Shown: positions 1-7,827 of the stretch, piece after piece
Position numbering within the stretch: the first letter of the stretch is position 1
Layout of the letters: every line of letters begins with the position of its first letter
Assembly: GCA_005880615.1 (NCBI GenBank)
Contig: VBID01000140.1
Location: forward strand, 1 to 48,598
DNA: 48,598 bases
Direction: 5' to 3'
DNA from: Chloroflexota bacterium
Lineage (GTDB): Bacteria; Chloroflexota; Dormibacteria; CF-121
Made by a program: the position numbers and the translations under genes
The notes under the pieces: generated by a model
The model's database searches: none
Told to the model about the DNA's origin: nothing
Seen by the model: the letters and a program-made list of their open reading frames with translations, nothing else

Positions 1-660
1 GTGGTGGTCTCGGACGTCGACCGCGAGCCGGCGGAGGCGATAGCGGGACAGATCCGAGCGGCAGGCGGCCGGGCGCTGGCGGTAACCTGCGATGTCACCC
101 AGCGCGCCGCGGTCGAGAGTCTCCTGGAGGCCGCGGCCAGGGAGTTCGGAACGGTCGACATGCTGGTCACCTGCGCGGGCGTCATCCGGGACAACCTCGT
201 CCACAAGATGTCGGAGCCCGACTGGGACCTGGTGATCGATACCCATCTGCGGGGCACGTTCCTCTGCGCCCAGGCTGCCCAGCGGCTGATGGTCCCGCAG
301 CGGTTCGGCAAGATGGTCTTCCTCTCCTCGAACTCGGCCCTGGGCAACCGCGGCCAGGCGAACTACTCCGCGGCCAAGGCCGCCGTCCAGGGCATGGCCC
401 GCACCCTCGCCATCGAGCTGGGACCCTTCAACATCAACGTGAATACCGTCGCCCCCGGCTTCGTCGAGACCCGGATGACCCAGGCGGTGGCGCAGCGCAT
501 CGGTGTCGACTACGAGGAACTGAAGAAGGCGGCCGCCGAGCGGGCGGCGCTTCGACGCACAGGGTCCCCGGAAGACATCGCGGGCATCATCGCCTTCCTC
601 TGCAGCCAGGACGCGAGCTTCGTTACCGGTCAGACGATCTACGCGACCGGCTCCCCCTAG
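1..660 (+). CDS. SDR-family oxidoreductase (FabG-like), 5' end cut by window
   Basis: Short-chain dehydrogenase/reductase, probably NAD(P)-dependent on a 3-oxoacyl or similar carbonyl substrate. The visible part has the CAGV motif (residues 58-61), catalytic Ser109, Tyr122 and Lys126 in the YSAAK motif, followed by the NTVAPGFVET loop and a short C-terminus, as in FabG proteins. The N-terminal Gly-rich dinucleotide-binding motif is missing, and the first visible residues correspond to the second beta strand of the fold, so the true start lies left of the window. It is followed after 55 bases by a carboxylesterase on the same strand, possibly one transcription unit. Family assignment is safe; substrate is unknown. 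Confidence 0.9.
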   Translation: MVVSDVDREPAEAIAGQIRAAGGRALAVTCDVTQRAAVESLLEAAAREFGTVDMLVTCAGVIRDNLVHKMSEPDWDLVIDTHLRGTFLCAQAAQRLMVPQRFGKMVFLSSNSALGNRGQANYSAAKAAVQGMARTLAIELGPFNINVNTVAPGFVETRMTQAVAQRIGVDYEELKKAAAERAALRRTGSPEDIAGIIAFLCSQDASFVTGQTIYATGSP

Positions 661-715
661 CCTTTGATTGCGTGGCACGCGGCGGCGTCGAAATCATGAG
701 CGAGGTGGAACGGAA

Positions 716-2218
716 GTGAGTGCCGTCGTGAACCGCATCGTGGTCAAAACGCAGAGCGGTCGGGTTGAGGGGCGGGTGACAGGTGGCGTCGCATCCTTCA
801 ACGGCCTTCCCTTCGCAGCGCCGCCGTTTGGCCGCCACCGCTTTCAGCCACCCCAACCTGCGGAACCATGGACAGGTGTGCGCAACGCGCTGGCCTGGGG
901 CCAGGTGATGCCACAGTCACCGTATCCGGAACCCTTCCGGTCCCTGCTGGGCGACGCCGGTGAGAGCGGAGAGGACTGCCTCAACTTGAATGTCTGGACT
1001 CCTGAACCGATCGGTCACGGACTGCCGGTCATGGTGTGGATACACGGCGGGGCCTTCCTCCGGGGGTCGGGGGCGATGGCCGCCTATGACGGGAGTCGGT
1101 TTGCCCGCGACGGCGTGGTCTGTGTGACCATCAACTACCGCTTGGGTGCGGATGGCTTCCTCTGGCTCGGCGATGGTGTCGCCAACCTTGGCTTGCTTGA
1201 CCAGGTGGCGGCGCTGCGCTGGGTGCAGGAGAACATCGAAGCGTTCGGCGGAGACCCGACTCAGGTTACGATTTTCGGTGAGTCTGCCGGGGCGTTCAGT
1301 GTCGCGACCCTGATTGCAATGCCGCGCGCGAGTGGCCTCTTCCAGCGCGCCATCCTGCAAAGCGGCGCGGGTCATCACGTGATCTCCACGGAGACCGCCG
1401 GATTGATCGGCCGAGACCTCTGCCAGAAGCTGGGAGTCCAGTCGACCCGGGAGGCGTTGGCAGCCGTGCCGACCTCGCGCTTTGTGGACGCCCAGGCGGA
1501 GCTCGCGGCAGAGCTTGCTATGCGTCCTGACCCCACCCGTTGGGGCGAAGTCGCCGCCAACGGCATGTTGTTTGAACCGGTGATCGACGGCGACGTGGTC
1601 GGCGACCGGCCCATCAACGCCATCGCTGCCGGGATCGGAGCCGGCGTTGACCTGCTGATCGGCACCACGGCCGAGGAGTGGCGTTTCTTTATGGTGCCGA
1701 CTGGGGCGATCGATCGGGTGACTGAGACGCAGCTGCAGGGGCTGGCTGCCAGGCGGGGTCTAGACCCTGCACTAGCCCTTCCCACCTATCGGGCAGCCCA
1801 GCCGACCGCAACCCCGGGCGATCTCGTCGCCGCCATAGTCACGGACTGGTTCTTCCGGATTCCGGCGATTCGCCTTGCCGAGGCGCAGGCCAGAAACGGA
1901 GGCGCACCCTTCCTCTATGAATTCGCCTGGCGCTCCCCGCTGTATGACGGCCGGTTAGGCGCCTGCCACGCCCTGGAGATCCCGTTCGTCTTCGATAACC
2001 TGGATCGCACGACCAGCCCCATGACCGGCGATCGGCCGCCGCAGACCCTCGCCGATGACCTGCACCGGGCATGGGTCCACTTCGCGGCCACCGGCGACCC
2101 CGGTTGGCCGCGCTACGACCTGGCCCAGCGGCAGGTAATGCGCTTCGATGCGAACGGCCGAGTGCTGGTCTCAGATCCGGACGCGGCCACCCGTCGGCTC
2201 TGGGATGGAGTCCGATGA
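716..2218 (+). CDS. carboxylesterase type B (alpha/beta hydrolase)
   Basis: Serine ester hydrolase of the carboxylesterase/para-nitrobenzyl esterase family, 500 residues, the usual family length. Seen: the EDCLNLNVWTP block, the oxyanion-hole motif HGGAF, the nucleophile elbow GESAGA with Ser190, an acidic residue region TTAEEW, and the late histidine in GACHALEIPF. The GTG start at 716 is chosen because GAGGTGG lies about 7 bases upstream and the family homology begins a few residues later; a TTG at 668 would add 16 unlikely basic residues. No signal peptide is evident, so it is probably cytoplasmic. The substrate cannot be read from the sequence. Confidence 0.9.
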   Translation: MSAVVNRIVVKTQSGRVEGRVTGGVASFNGLPFAAPPFGRHRFQPPQPAEPWTGVRNALAWGQVMPQSPYPEPFRSLLGDAGESGEDCLNLNVWTPEPIGHGLPVMVWIHGGAFLRGSGAMAAYDGSRFARDGVVCVTINYRLGADGFLWLGDGVANLGLLDQVAALRWVQENIEAFGGDPTQVTIFGESAGAFSVATLIAMPRASGLFQRAILQSGAGHHVISTETAGLIGRDLCQKLGVQSTREALAAVPTSRFVDAQAELAAELAMRPDPTRWGEVAANGMLFEPVIDGDVVGDRPINAIAAGIGAGVDLLIGTTAEEWRFFMVPTGAIDRVTETQLQGLAARRGLDPALALPTYRAAQPTATPGDLVAAIVTDWFFRIPAIRLAEAQARNGGAPFLYEFAWRSPLYDGRLGACHALEIPFVFDNLDRTTSPMTGDRPPQTLADDLHRAWVHFAATGDPGWPRYDLAQRQVMRFDANGRVLVSDPDAATRRLWDGVR

Positions 2219-2233
2219 CTGGCGGCTGCCGCT

Positions 2234-2252
2234 ACTCCTTCGAAGAAGGAGT
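2234..2252 (+). terminator. hairpin after the carboxylesterase gene
   Basis: Perfect 8-bp inverted repeat ACTCCTTC / GAAGGAGT with a 3-base loop, 16 bases after the esterase stop codon. No T-run follows, so intrinsic termination is only possible, not clear. Confidence 0.35.
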
Positions 2253-2533
2253 CCAGTCTGAGGGGTATATGTTCGCGTCCGCCGAGCTCCTTTGTGCGTC
2301 AGAACCGAGGCGGGCGGGCTACCTGGTCAAGGGGTCTTGGCCTAGAACTTGACCACTGGGCTTGGAGACTGGCCTTTCCTACTCCACGTTGCTGGACGTC
2401 TGGCCCAGCTGAAGCAATGGCTGGGTCAACTGGTCGGGTCTGGCAGCTCGGCTCGCTAACATCGATAAGGGATTCGCCGGGAGGTTGAATCATCTTCTTC
2501 GCAGCGTCGCCTCGCCGCCAAGCAGCAAAGAGA
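2253..2533. other. intergenic stretch without recognised gene
   Basis: Between the esterase hairpin and the end of the toxin gene I see no reading frame with family similarity, no RNA gene and no clear repeat. Confidence 0.5.
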
Positions 2534-2935
2534 TCAGCCTCCGGCCACCAGCTTGAGTCCCATCTCCTCCGCAGCGATTCGCTGGCGTGCATCGAAGGAT
2601 GCGAAGCGGTTGAGCCCGGCGACTAGAGCTGTGGCCACGTGAATAGCGTCCAGCGACCTGACGCTGGCGGGACGTACCTCGATCGCCCGCTGCCGGATTT
2701 CGGGTGTGAGATCCACGATTTCGCAGTGATCCAGCAGCTCGCGCGCTGCTCGCTGAACGGATGGTGGCGCGACACGCCGGCCCAAGGCACGACCGATCTC
2801 GACTTCACTCACTGAAGAGGTCACCATTGTCCGCTGGCGCACACGTACAAGCCTGATGGCAGATTCGTGCTGCTTGTCGCCAGCCGCAAGGAGCGCGACA
2901 AGTACTGACGAGTCGACGTAGAGCGCGTTTTCCAG
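2534..2935 (-). CDS. vapC: PIN-domain toxin, VapC-like ribonuclease
   Basis: Probable RNase toxin of a type II toxin-antitoxin pair. The PIN fold begins YVDSSVLVALL and continues with SEVEIGRAL, SLDAIHVATAL and FASFDARQ, giving the four-acidic-residue metal site (about D8, E46, the D of LDAIH and the D of SFDA). The full domain needs 133 residues, the normal VapC length. The only in-frame start candidate near the domain start is CTG at 2935; between the upstream stop and that codon there is no ATG, GTG or TTG, while the GTG at 2842 would delete the first catalytic Asp. AAGGAAGG sits immediately before the CTG, closer than usual. The gene follows its antitoxin by about 10 bases and is probably translationally coupled. 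Confidence 0.8.
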   Translation of the reverse strand: MENALYVDSSVLVALLAAGDKQHESAIRLVRVRQRTMVTSSVSEVEIGRALGRRVAPPSVQRAARELLDHCEIVDLTPEIRQRAIEVRPASVRSLDAIHVATALVAGLNRFASFDARQRIAAEEMGLKLVAGG

Positions 2936-2945
2936 TCCTTCCTTG

Positions 2946-3221
2946 CTAACGGTCGGTATCGCGCTGCTCCTTCAGGGCCTCCATCAGCCCGATCTCAGGC
3001 AGCTTACCCACGGCTTTGATCACGTCGTACAGTCCACCTGACTTGGCCGGACGAACCGCGCCTGCCTGACGAAGGCGCTCAAGGCCCTCTGTGCGAGGCG
3101 GCGGAGCAAGGATCGCGACGATGCGGCCCCGATCCGTGATCTCCTCAGCCACTCCGGAAGCTGCCACCCGCCGTACCACACGCGCCGCATTGCGTTGTAG
3201 CGCACTGATGGGTGTTGCCAT
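2946..3221 (-). CDS. vapB: antitoxin, Phd/YefM-type
   Basis: 91-residue antitoxin preceding the PIN toxin. The N-terminal half, MATPISALQRNAARVVRRV followed by ITDRGRIVAIL, is typical of Phd/YefM antitoxins, which bind DNA through this part and neutralise the toxin with the C-terminal tail (here ending KEQRDTDR). The ATG at 3221 is chosen rather than an upstream start at 3257 because the family homology starts there and because promoter and operator elements occupy the upstream DNA. Antitoxin first, toxin second is the normal order. Confidence 0.85.
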   Translation of the reverse strand: MATPISALQRNAARVVRRVAASGVAEEITDRGRIVAILAPPPRTEGLERLRQAGAVRPAKSGGLYDVIKAVGKLPEIGLMEALKEQRDTDR

Positions 3222-3257
3222 ATGCGTATAGTAGCATATGGACCCTGAGTCTTCCAA
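3218..3257 (-). promoter_or_regulatory. promoter and palindromic operator of the toxin-antitoxin pair
   Basis: A perfect inverted repeat CCATATGC / GCATATGG with an 8-base spacer (3218-3241) overlaps the antitoxin start codon. On the minus strand TTGGAA (3257-3252), an 18-base spacer and TACTAT (3233-3228) form a plausible promoter whose start point would fall at or next to the ATG, implying a leaderless message. Antitoxin-toxin complexes of this family commonly repress their own promoter through such palindromes; that role is inferred. Confidence 0.6.
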
Positions 3258-3346
3258 TTTCCACCGAGCCGCAACCGGGCTACCACGAAAGCCGATACAA
3301 GCACCCGCCTGCTGAGTCAGGGCGACCGAGGCTGGAGCGAAGGCGA

Positions 3347-3390
3347 TGGCTGGGGCGGTAGGATTCGAACCTACGGTGGCGGATCCAAAG
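3347..3390 (-). repeat. attachment-site copy: 3' half of tRNA-Gln (distal end of island)
   Basis: Forty-four bases identical to the 3' half of tRNA-Gln at 38616-38659, from the anticodon loop through the T arm to CCA. The 5' half of the tRNA is absent, so it is not a functional tRNA. It marks the far boundary of the insertion, with the integrase gene starting 195 bases inside. Confidence 0.85.
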
Positions 3391-3493
3391 GGCGTCGATC
3401 CAGCTTCATGGAAGGTCGCAGCGGTTCACTCCGTATTCGGATTTCGCATCCATCGTCCGCCAGAGGACGCCGAAATTCACGGAAGTCCATCCG

Positions 3494-3516
3494 GGTTGCC
3501 GTCAAGGTTGCCGTCA
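3494..3516 (+). repeat. putative integrase arm-type sites (two tandem copies)
   Basis: GGTTGCCGTCA occurs at 3494-3504 and again at 3506-3516, a 12-base period. The same 11-mer in the same orientation occurs once inside the other island end at 38545. Lambda-type integrases bind short arm sites flanking the core; this assignment is inferred from position and repetition. Confidence 0.45.
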
Positions 3517-3585
3517 CGCGGAGCGGAGTCTGTCACCGATATCGTCTCGAGACCGCCATCGGGAACCGGACCCGAAGCTCTGGCA

Positions 3586-4716
3586 CTACGGGAGAGAGAG
3601 CTGCTTCGAGAAGAGCGCGTCGAGGGCGCTCACAGCTTGACGCTGCAGGTCAGGACTGACATGCGAGTAGATGTCGAGCGTGATGGCCACACTCGCGTGG
3701 CCCAACATCTCTGACACCACCTTTGGATGGACACCCTGCTCCAGCAACCGGGTGGCTGCCGTATGGCGAAGGTCATGAAAACGGATTGGTGGGAGCCCGG
3801 CTTTCCGCAATAACGGACGGAACCGAGCGCGGAGCAACTTGTCGGCAGTGAGTGGGCCGCCCAGCCCGTTGGAGAATACGAGGTCGCGATCGGTCCATGC
3901 CGCCCCGGCTCGGAGCCGCTCCCCGGCCTGGGTGGCGCGATGCCGGCGAAGGGCCTCCACAGCAATTGCGGGAAGCGCCACCCGGCGCCTGGACCGGGCC
4001 GTCTTGGGGTCGGTGATCATCAGCCCTTGCGGCCCCCGGGTGAGGCTCCCGCAGACACCGAGGACTCCGCGGTCGAGGTCAACATCGCGCCATCGCAGCC
4101 CCAGCAACTCTCCCTGGCGCATCCCAACCGTGGCGGCCAGCACCCACAAGGCTTCCAGACGATCGCCAGCCGCGGCCGCAAAGAGCGCCCCGACTTCTGG
4201 CTGAGTCAGGGTGCGCATCTCGTGTGCTGGCTTTTGCGGCGGCCGGACCAGCGCGGCCACGTTGCGAGCAACGAGTCCCCAACGCACGGCCTCGGTCAAG
4301 GCCCCATGCAGGACGGCACGCGCCTGGCGAGTCGAACTGGGGCTGGCGCCCGCCTCCAGCATGCGTTGCTGCATCACCTTCACGTCGCTCGGCTCCAGCC
4401 GGCCAAGCGGGATGGCACCGAGAGCCGGGAGCACGTGGAGGCGGGCGAGTTGCTCGTACCGGACCCAGGTCCGATGGCGCAGCTGCGATCTCGCCCCGGC
4501 AAGCCATGAGTTCAGATGCGTGGCTACCGTCGCGCGCGCCGGGCCAATCGGAAGGCCCTCCTCCTTGGCTCTCATGGTGGCCGTGAGCCACTGGGATGCC
4601 TGCTGCCGAGTCTTGGCACAAACGCGCTTCCGGTCCCCGCGAAGGGTAACAGCCGCTTCCCAGCGTCCGTCCTTCCGCCTGTAGACGGACCCCTCGCCAT
4701 TCCCGCGCTTGCTCAT
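3586..4716 (-). CDS. int: tyrosine recombinase / site-specific integrase
   Basis: Phage-type integrase that would catalyse insertion and excision of the island at tRNA-Gln. 376 residues. The N-terminal part (GSVYRRKDGRWEAAV, residues 9-23) resembles the arm-binding domain, residues about 60-155 form the SAM-like core-binding domain, and 165-355 the catalytic domain. Catalytic residues visible: Arg200 (GMRQGE), Lys238 (DPKTARSRRR), His314 and Arg317 (HDLRH), His340 (LGHAS) and nucleophile Tyr350 (DIYSH). All are present, so the protein may be active. Its 3' end faces the tRNA-derived repeat at 3347. No small excisionase gene was recognised beside it. Confidence 0.95.
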   Translation of the reverse strand: MSKRGNGEGSVYRRKDGRWEAAVTLRGDRKRVCAKTRQQASQWLTATMRAKEEGLPIGPARATVATHLNSWLAGARSQLRHRTWVRYEQLARLHVLPALGAIPLGRLEPSDVKVMQQRMLEAGASPSSTRQARAVLHGALTEAVRWGLVARNVAALVRPPQKPAHEMRTLTQPEVGALFAAAAGDRLEALWVLAATVGMRQGELLGLRWRDVDLDRGVLGVCGSLTRGPQGLMITDPKTARSRRRVALPAIAVEALRRHRATQAGERLRAGAAWTDRDLVFSNGLGGPLTADKLLRARFRPLLRKAGLPPIRFHDLRHTAATRLLEQGVHPKVVSEMLGHASVAITLDIYSHVSPDLQRQAVSALDALFSKQLSLP

Positions 4717-4754
4717 GTCTTCAGCTTCCTTGGCCGACTCGCCAAATTCCGGAG

Positions 4755-4820
4755 TGTCGACATGGTAGCGTCGACAGCGCCCTTGTCAAGATCCACTTAG
4801 AGCCGTGTCCACTTAGAGCC
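4755..4820 (-). promoter_or_regulatory. integrase promoter region with inverted and direct repeats
   Basis: Upstream of the integrase, TGTCGAC (4755-4761) and GTCGACA (4770-4776) form a perfect 7-bp inverted repeat. On the minus strand TTGACA (4789-4784), a 16-base spacer and TACCAT (4767-4762) make a promoter whose -10 lies inside that repeat. Next to it TCCACTTAGAGCC is repeated at 4792-4804 and 4808-4820, a 16-base period. These look like binding sites for a regulator or recombination directionality factor; the binder is unknown. Confidence 0.5.
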
Positions 4821-4954
4821 TGGCGATCTGGCTCGGGAGGGCCACAGGAAGGCAAGTTCACATGATCGGACGGGTTAGGCGGGCTTGAGCTGCCGGCGGC
4901 CAGCCCTGACACCGCGCCACGGGACCGTCATATCGGTGTCAGGTACAGGCGCGC

Positions 4955-5341
4955 TTACTTCTGCTTGGCGTACTCCGGCGAACCCTTGAAGTCGAGCAAG
5001 ATCACCGTTTCGTTGCCGACCGTCCAGGCATCGTGTCCTGGCGGGATGACAAAGCCATCGCCAGCTTTGATCTCATCCTCCGAGCCGTCCCGACCGACGA
5101 TTTTCATCCGCCCTTGAACGACGTATCCGACATGGTGGACCTCGCAGCGATCGGTCTTCGCGATCGGCTTGACGTGCTCAGACCACTTCCAACCAGGCTC
5201 ATGGTGCGAGCGGCCGACGGTCACGCCGCCGACGGTCACGACCTCCAGCTTGCCCTTGCCGAATGGGCGCGTTTCGTCGGGAGAGTGAAGGCTCTTCTTG
5301 TGAACCGCGGCCTTCTTCTCGGTAGTGGGTGCATCTGCCAT
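4955..5341 (-). CDS. cupin-domain protein
   Basis: 128-residue single-domain cupin. Residues about 40-115 carry the small beta barrel, including VHHVGYVVQGRMKIV, the hydrophilic turn KAGDGFVIPPGHDAWTV and the closing strand VILLDFKG. This pattern occurs in small metal-binding or sensory cupins of unknown activity. The start at 5341 is supported by AAGGAGG about six bases upstream; upstream in-frame extension lacks homology. The N-terminal 25 residues are charged and probably flexible. It stands alone next to the integrase side of the island; substrate and role cannot be stated. Confidence 0.8.
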   Translation of the reverse strand: MADAPTTEKKAAVHKKSLHSPDETRPFGKGKLEVVTVGGVTVGRSHHEPGWKWSEHVKPIAKTDRCEVHHVGYVVQGRMKIVGRDGSEDEIKAGDGFVIPPGHDAWTVGNETVILLDFKGSPEYAKQK

Positions 5342-5354
5342 CGCGACCTCCTTG

Positions 5355-5540
5355 CTAAACCGACTCGTCGGCGATCGTCCCGTGGCGATCTCCAGTATGC
5401 GCGTTGTGTTTTGGCTCTCGCACCAGCTCCGCGCCCGTGGTGTAAGAGCCGCCGTCGACGTGCACGATCTCGCCGATCGTCGCCGAGCTCCAGTCCAAGA
5501 ATCGGGCTCCATCGAAGTCAGGACACCCCTGAGTCTCCAC
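5355..5540 (-). pseudogene. C-terminal remnant of an SDR / enoyl-ACP reductase-like gene
   Basis: The stretch GARFLDWSSATIGEIVHVDGG, followed by a TTGAEL-like end, is the typical last helix-strand of SDR enzymes (compare the TGEIVHVDGG ending of enoyl-ACP reductases). Nothing upstream continues the fold, so only about 50 codons survive. It lies directly upstream of the cupin gene and has no plausible start signal. Confidence 0.55.
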
Positions 5541-5750
5541 AAAACTCAGGGCGATGCATCAGCTCGCGATTTTGGCTTCCCTGGATTCGCAATGCTTCCA
5601 TTGAGTCCCGGGTTCGTTAAGCGCCGCTGGCTCCGGCTGGAATGGAGCGAAGAGTCGCAACCTTCTTCGCGAATCGAGTCCGTTCCGCAGAGGTCGACGT
5701 CGATGGTAGCCGTCGCTGGGCCGTTAAACTAGTAGCCGCGGGATGGGTGC

Positions 5751-6089
5751 GTGAGTTTCCCGATGACCAGGCAGGTTGGCGAGTTCTCGGCCTTGCTCGG
5801 GGACCTGCTGCCTGTCCCCGACGACCTGCTGTGTGGCGCCCTACGCGATCTGCAGCGCGAGGTGGAAGCCAGCCCCGTGTCCAGACTTCATGTGTTGGCG
5901 AGACGCGCAATCAGCCTCACCGATGTGGTCTGCTGGGTCACCCTCGAGCGTGGGAACATGATGCGGTTCTGTCGCGACGTGGACACGGCCGTCGCGCTTC
6001 GACAGTTCACGGTCAGCGCCAAACTTCTGCCCGAGCTTGAGCCTAGCTTGAGCGGCCCGCCGGACCACATCGCACCCCAATGGAAATGA
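5751..6089 (+). CDS. hypothetical protein
   Basis: An uninterrupted frame of 112 codons with GC-rich third positions and a balanced, soluble composition (for example GEFSALLGDLLPVPDDLL and RLHVLARRAISLTDVVCW). I do not recognise a family. The GTG at 5751 or the ATG at 5763 could be the start; neither has a strong ribosome-binding site. It lies alone between decayed sequence and an HxlR regulator. It may be a real small protein or the remnant of a larger one. Confidence 0.4.
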   Translation: MSFPMTRQVGEFSALLGDLLPVPDDLLCGALRDLQREVEASPVSRLHVLARRAISLTDVVCWVTLERGNMMRFCRDVDTAVALRQFTVSAKLLPELEPSLSGPPDHIAPQWK

Positions 6090-6250
6090 GGGAGTAGCTT
6101 CCGCCGGCTTCGGCCGCACGGATGAGGCTGTTAAGCATCGATTAGGGCTTCGTCGAGTCGCCTTCTGGTCCTACCTAAATCTAATGCAGGCTTGTCGGAG
6201 CAACTGATTTGAGTCAGTCGTGAATACGTCCGCCGGCAACCGACGTGTGC

Positions 6251-6646
6251 CTATCGGCCACGCGGGAGTGCCCGCGCGGCAATTCGAGACCAGCCTTTGG
6301 CCCAGTCGTCCAGTGGCGCCACGGCGCTCAACAGGCCGAGGCCTTGTTCGGTCAGCCGATAGCCCTCCCCCGGCCTGGTTGCGAGGAGCCCAGCTTCCCG
6401 AAGCTCTGAGAGCCGGGCGTTGAGCACACTTGGCGACATGGAGTCGCAGCGACTCCTAAGCATGCGGAAGCTCAGCGCTTCGTGCCGCAGCTCCCAGAGG
6501 ATACGCAGCGTCCACCGACGACCGAGGAGATCCAGGGCCGCCATGATCGGGCGCCCGGTCCTCGAGCCTCGCACCCGTTGTCCGGGAAGCGGGGTGCGCG
6601 CTCTGCGCCTGGCTTGCGCCTCTGATTCCGTAGCGCTATTATCCAT
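6251..6646 (-). CDS. HxlR-family winged-helix transcriptional regulator
   Basis: 131 residues. The family core begins at LDLLGRRWTLRILWEL and continues through LSFRMLRSRCDSMSPSVLNARLSEL (recognition helix region) to a GYRLTEQG wing and a C-terminal dimer helix. A basic, low-complexity N-terminal 30 residues precede the domain. It is transcribed divergently from a carboxymuconolactone decarboxylase-like gene 34 bases away, with a palindrome between them, so it probably controls that gene and itself. The glutamine, hydroxy-aldehyde or redox signal sensed is unknown. Confidence 0.88.
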   Translation of the reverse strand: MDNSATESEAQARRRARTPLPGQRVRGSRTGRPIMAALDLLGRRWTLRILWELRHEALSFRMLRSRCDSMSPSVLNARLSELREAGLLATRPGEGYRLTEQGLGLLSAVAPLDDWAKGWSRIAARALPRGR

Positions 6647-6647
6647 T

Positions 6648-6666
6648 TGCTACGAGATTAGTAGCA
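6648..6666. promoter_or_regulatory. palindrome in the divergent HxlR / decarboxylase promoter
   Basis: TGCTAC (6648-6653) and GTAGCA (6661-6666) form a perfect inverted repeat with a 7-base spacer, one base from the HxlR start codon and 15 bases before the divergent gene's start. HxlR dimers bind short spaced palindromes of this kind in divergent promoters; the assignment is by position. Confidence 0.5.
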
Positions 6667-6680
6667 GAAGAGGTGCAGTC

Positions 6681-7289
6681 ATGGTTCCGGCTCCCAGGAT
6701 CCCGGCCCTAGAGCCTCCCTACGACCCGGAGATCGCGCGAACCCTCGAACGGATGATGGGCGGCTCGGGACGCGAGCCCCTTCTGCTCTTTCGGGTGGTC
6801 GCCCACAATCCCAACGTCCTCGACAAGTTCCGCAGCAGCGGCTCGTACCTGCTGAATTTCGGAACGATAGATCCCATTGAACGAGAGATCGTGATCGACC
6901 GGACCTGCGCGCGGTGCCGTTCCGAGTACGAATGGGGCGTCCATGTGACTGTCTATGGGCGGCGCGTGGGTCTCAGCGATGAGCAGATTCGAGCGACCGT
7001 TCTGGGAACCGCCGAGAGTCCGGAGTGGACGGAGCGACAGGCCACGTTGATAAGACTCGCGGATGAACTCCACGACACTGGGGGAGCCTCAGACGATCTA
7101 TGGGCTCAGCTGCAGGCCGGTTGGAGTGCGGCACAGCTGGTCGAACTGCTGGCCCTCGTCGGCCAGTATCACACGGTCGCCTACTTCACCAACGCCCTCC
7201 GCCTGCCTCTGGAGGCCTACGCCCAGCATTTCCCCCGCGAGTCCCGCCAAACCGGCCGCCGCACGGAACGGAACCTAGGATCAAGCTGA
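6681..7289 (+). CDS. carboxymuconolactone decarboxylase-family (AhpD-like) protein
   Basis: 202 residues of the CMD/AhpD fold. The central motif is DRTCARCRSEYEWGVHV, giving Cys76, Cys79 and His88; in the family this CxxC plus His site acts in peroxide or disulfide chemistry or in lactone decarboxylation. The YEWGVH version is typical of the stand-alone CMD-like proteins of soil bacteria. The ATG at 6681 is preceded by AGAGG at a suitable distance; a longer upstream frame runs through the HxlR gene and is not coding. Divergent from and probably controlled by the adjacent HxlR regulator. Confidence 0.85.
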   Translation: MVPAPRIPALEPPYDPEIARTLERMMGGSGREPLLLFRVVAHNPNVLDKFRSSGSYLLNFGTIDPIEREIVIDRTCARCRSEYEWGVHVTVYGRRVGLSDEQIRATVLGTAESPEWTERQATLIRLADELHDTGGASDDLWAQLQAGWSAAQLVELLALVGQYHTVAYFTNALRLPLEAYAQHFPRESRQTGRRTERNLGSS

Positions 7290-7321
7290 GCTTGGCGACA
7301 CCCACCCTCGCGGCGGGTAAG

Positions 7322-7738
7322 TCAACCGATGACGCCCAGCTGTCGGAGCATGCTGAGGTCGTCACGCACTGCCCAATGCTCTCGGATCTTGCCGTCACGG
7401 ATCCTGTAAATGTGCACGTGAGTGACTGTGTAGGACTGCCCGTGCGCAGGAACGACAAACCCGAAAGCACGCAGCTCTTCGTGCAATGTCCGCGAGATCG
7501 TCATGAGCGCGACGACCAGGTCGCTCTCCGCGATGAGCAGATCGATCACATTTGCCGACCCCGGGGCCACCCGGAGGCTTGCTGCAAGGCGCTTGAAATC
7601 CTCGGTACCGGACCGCCCAGTGACGTGATTGAAGAAGTCCGGCGCCAAATACCGGTCGACGGCATCGACGTCGCCCTCGTCGAACACCGCGTGCGTGTAA
7701 CGCCGGATCAGTTCTTTGTTCTCTTCCAAACCCAGCAT
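7322..7738 (-). CDS. SnoaL-like / ester cyclase-family protein (NTF2 fold)
   Basis: 138 residues with the pattern of the SnoaL-like NTF2 superfamily: N-terminal helix NKELIRRYTHAVFDEGD, the YLAPDFFNH segment, and the C-terminal strands HVHIYRIRDGKIREHWAVRDDLSMLRQLG. The motif DGKIREHW is common to SnoaL-type polyketide cyclase-like proteins of unknown substrate. The ATG at 7738 is preferred over a TTG three codons upstream. It converges on the CMD-like gene and stands alone. Enzymatic activity is not established by the sequence. Confidence 0.85.
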   Translation of the reverse strand: MLGLEENKELIRRYTHAVFDEGDVDAVDRYLAPDFFNHVTGRSGTEDFKRLAASLRVAPGSANVIDLLIAESDLVVALMTISRTLHEELRAFGFVVPAHGQSYTVTHVHIYRIRDGKIREHWAVRDDLSMLRQLGVIG

Positions 7739-7827
7739 CGGAGTCAAGGATGCATGAAGTCTTCGTCCAGTCGCGATGAAGACGTCACCAGTAAAGGCTC
7801 ATCGCGACTCCTTCCATGTCAGGCAGG

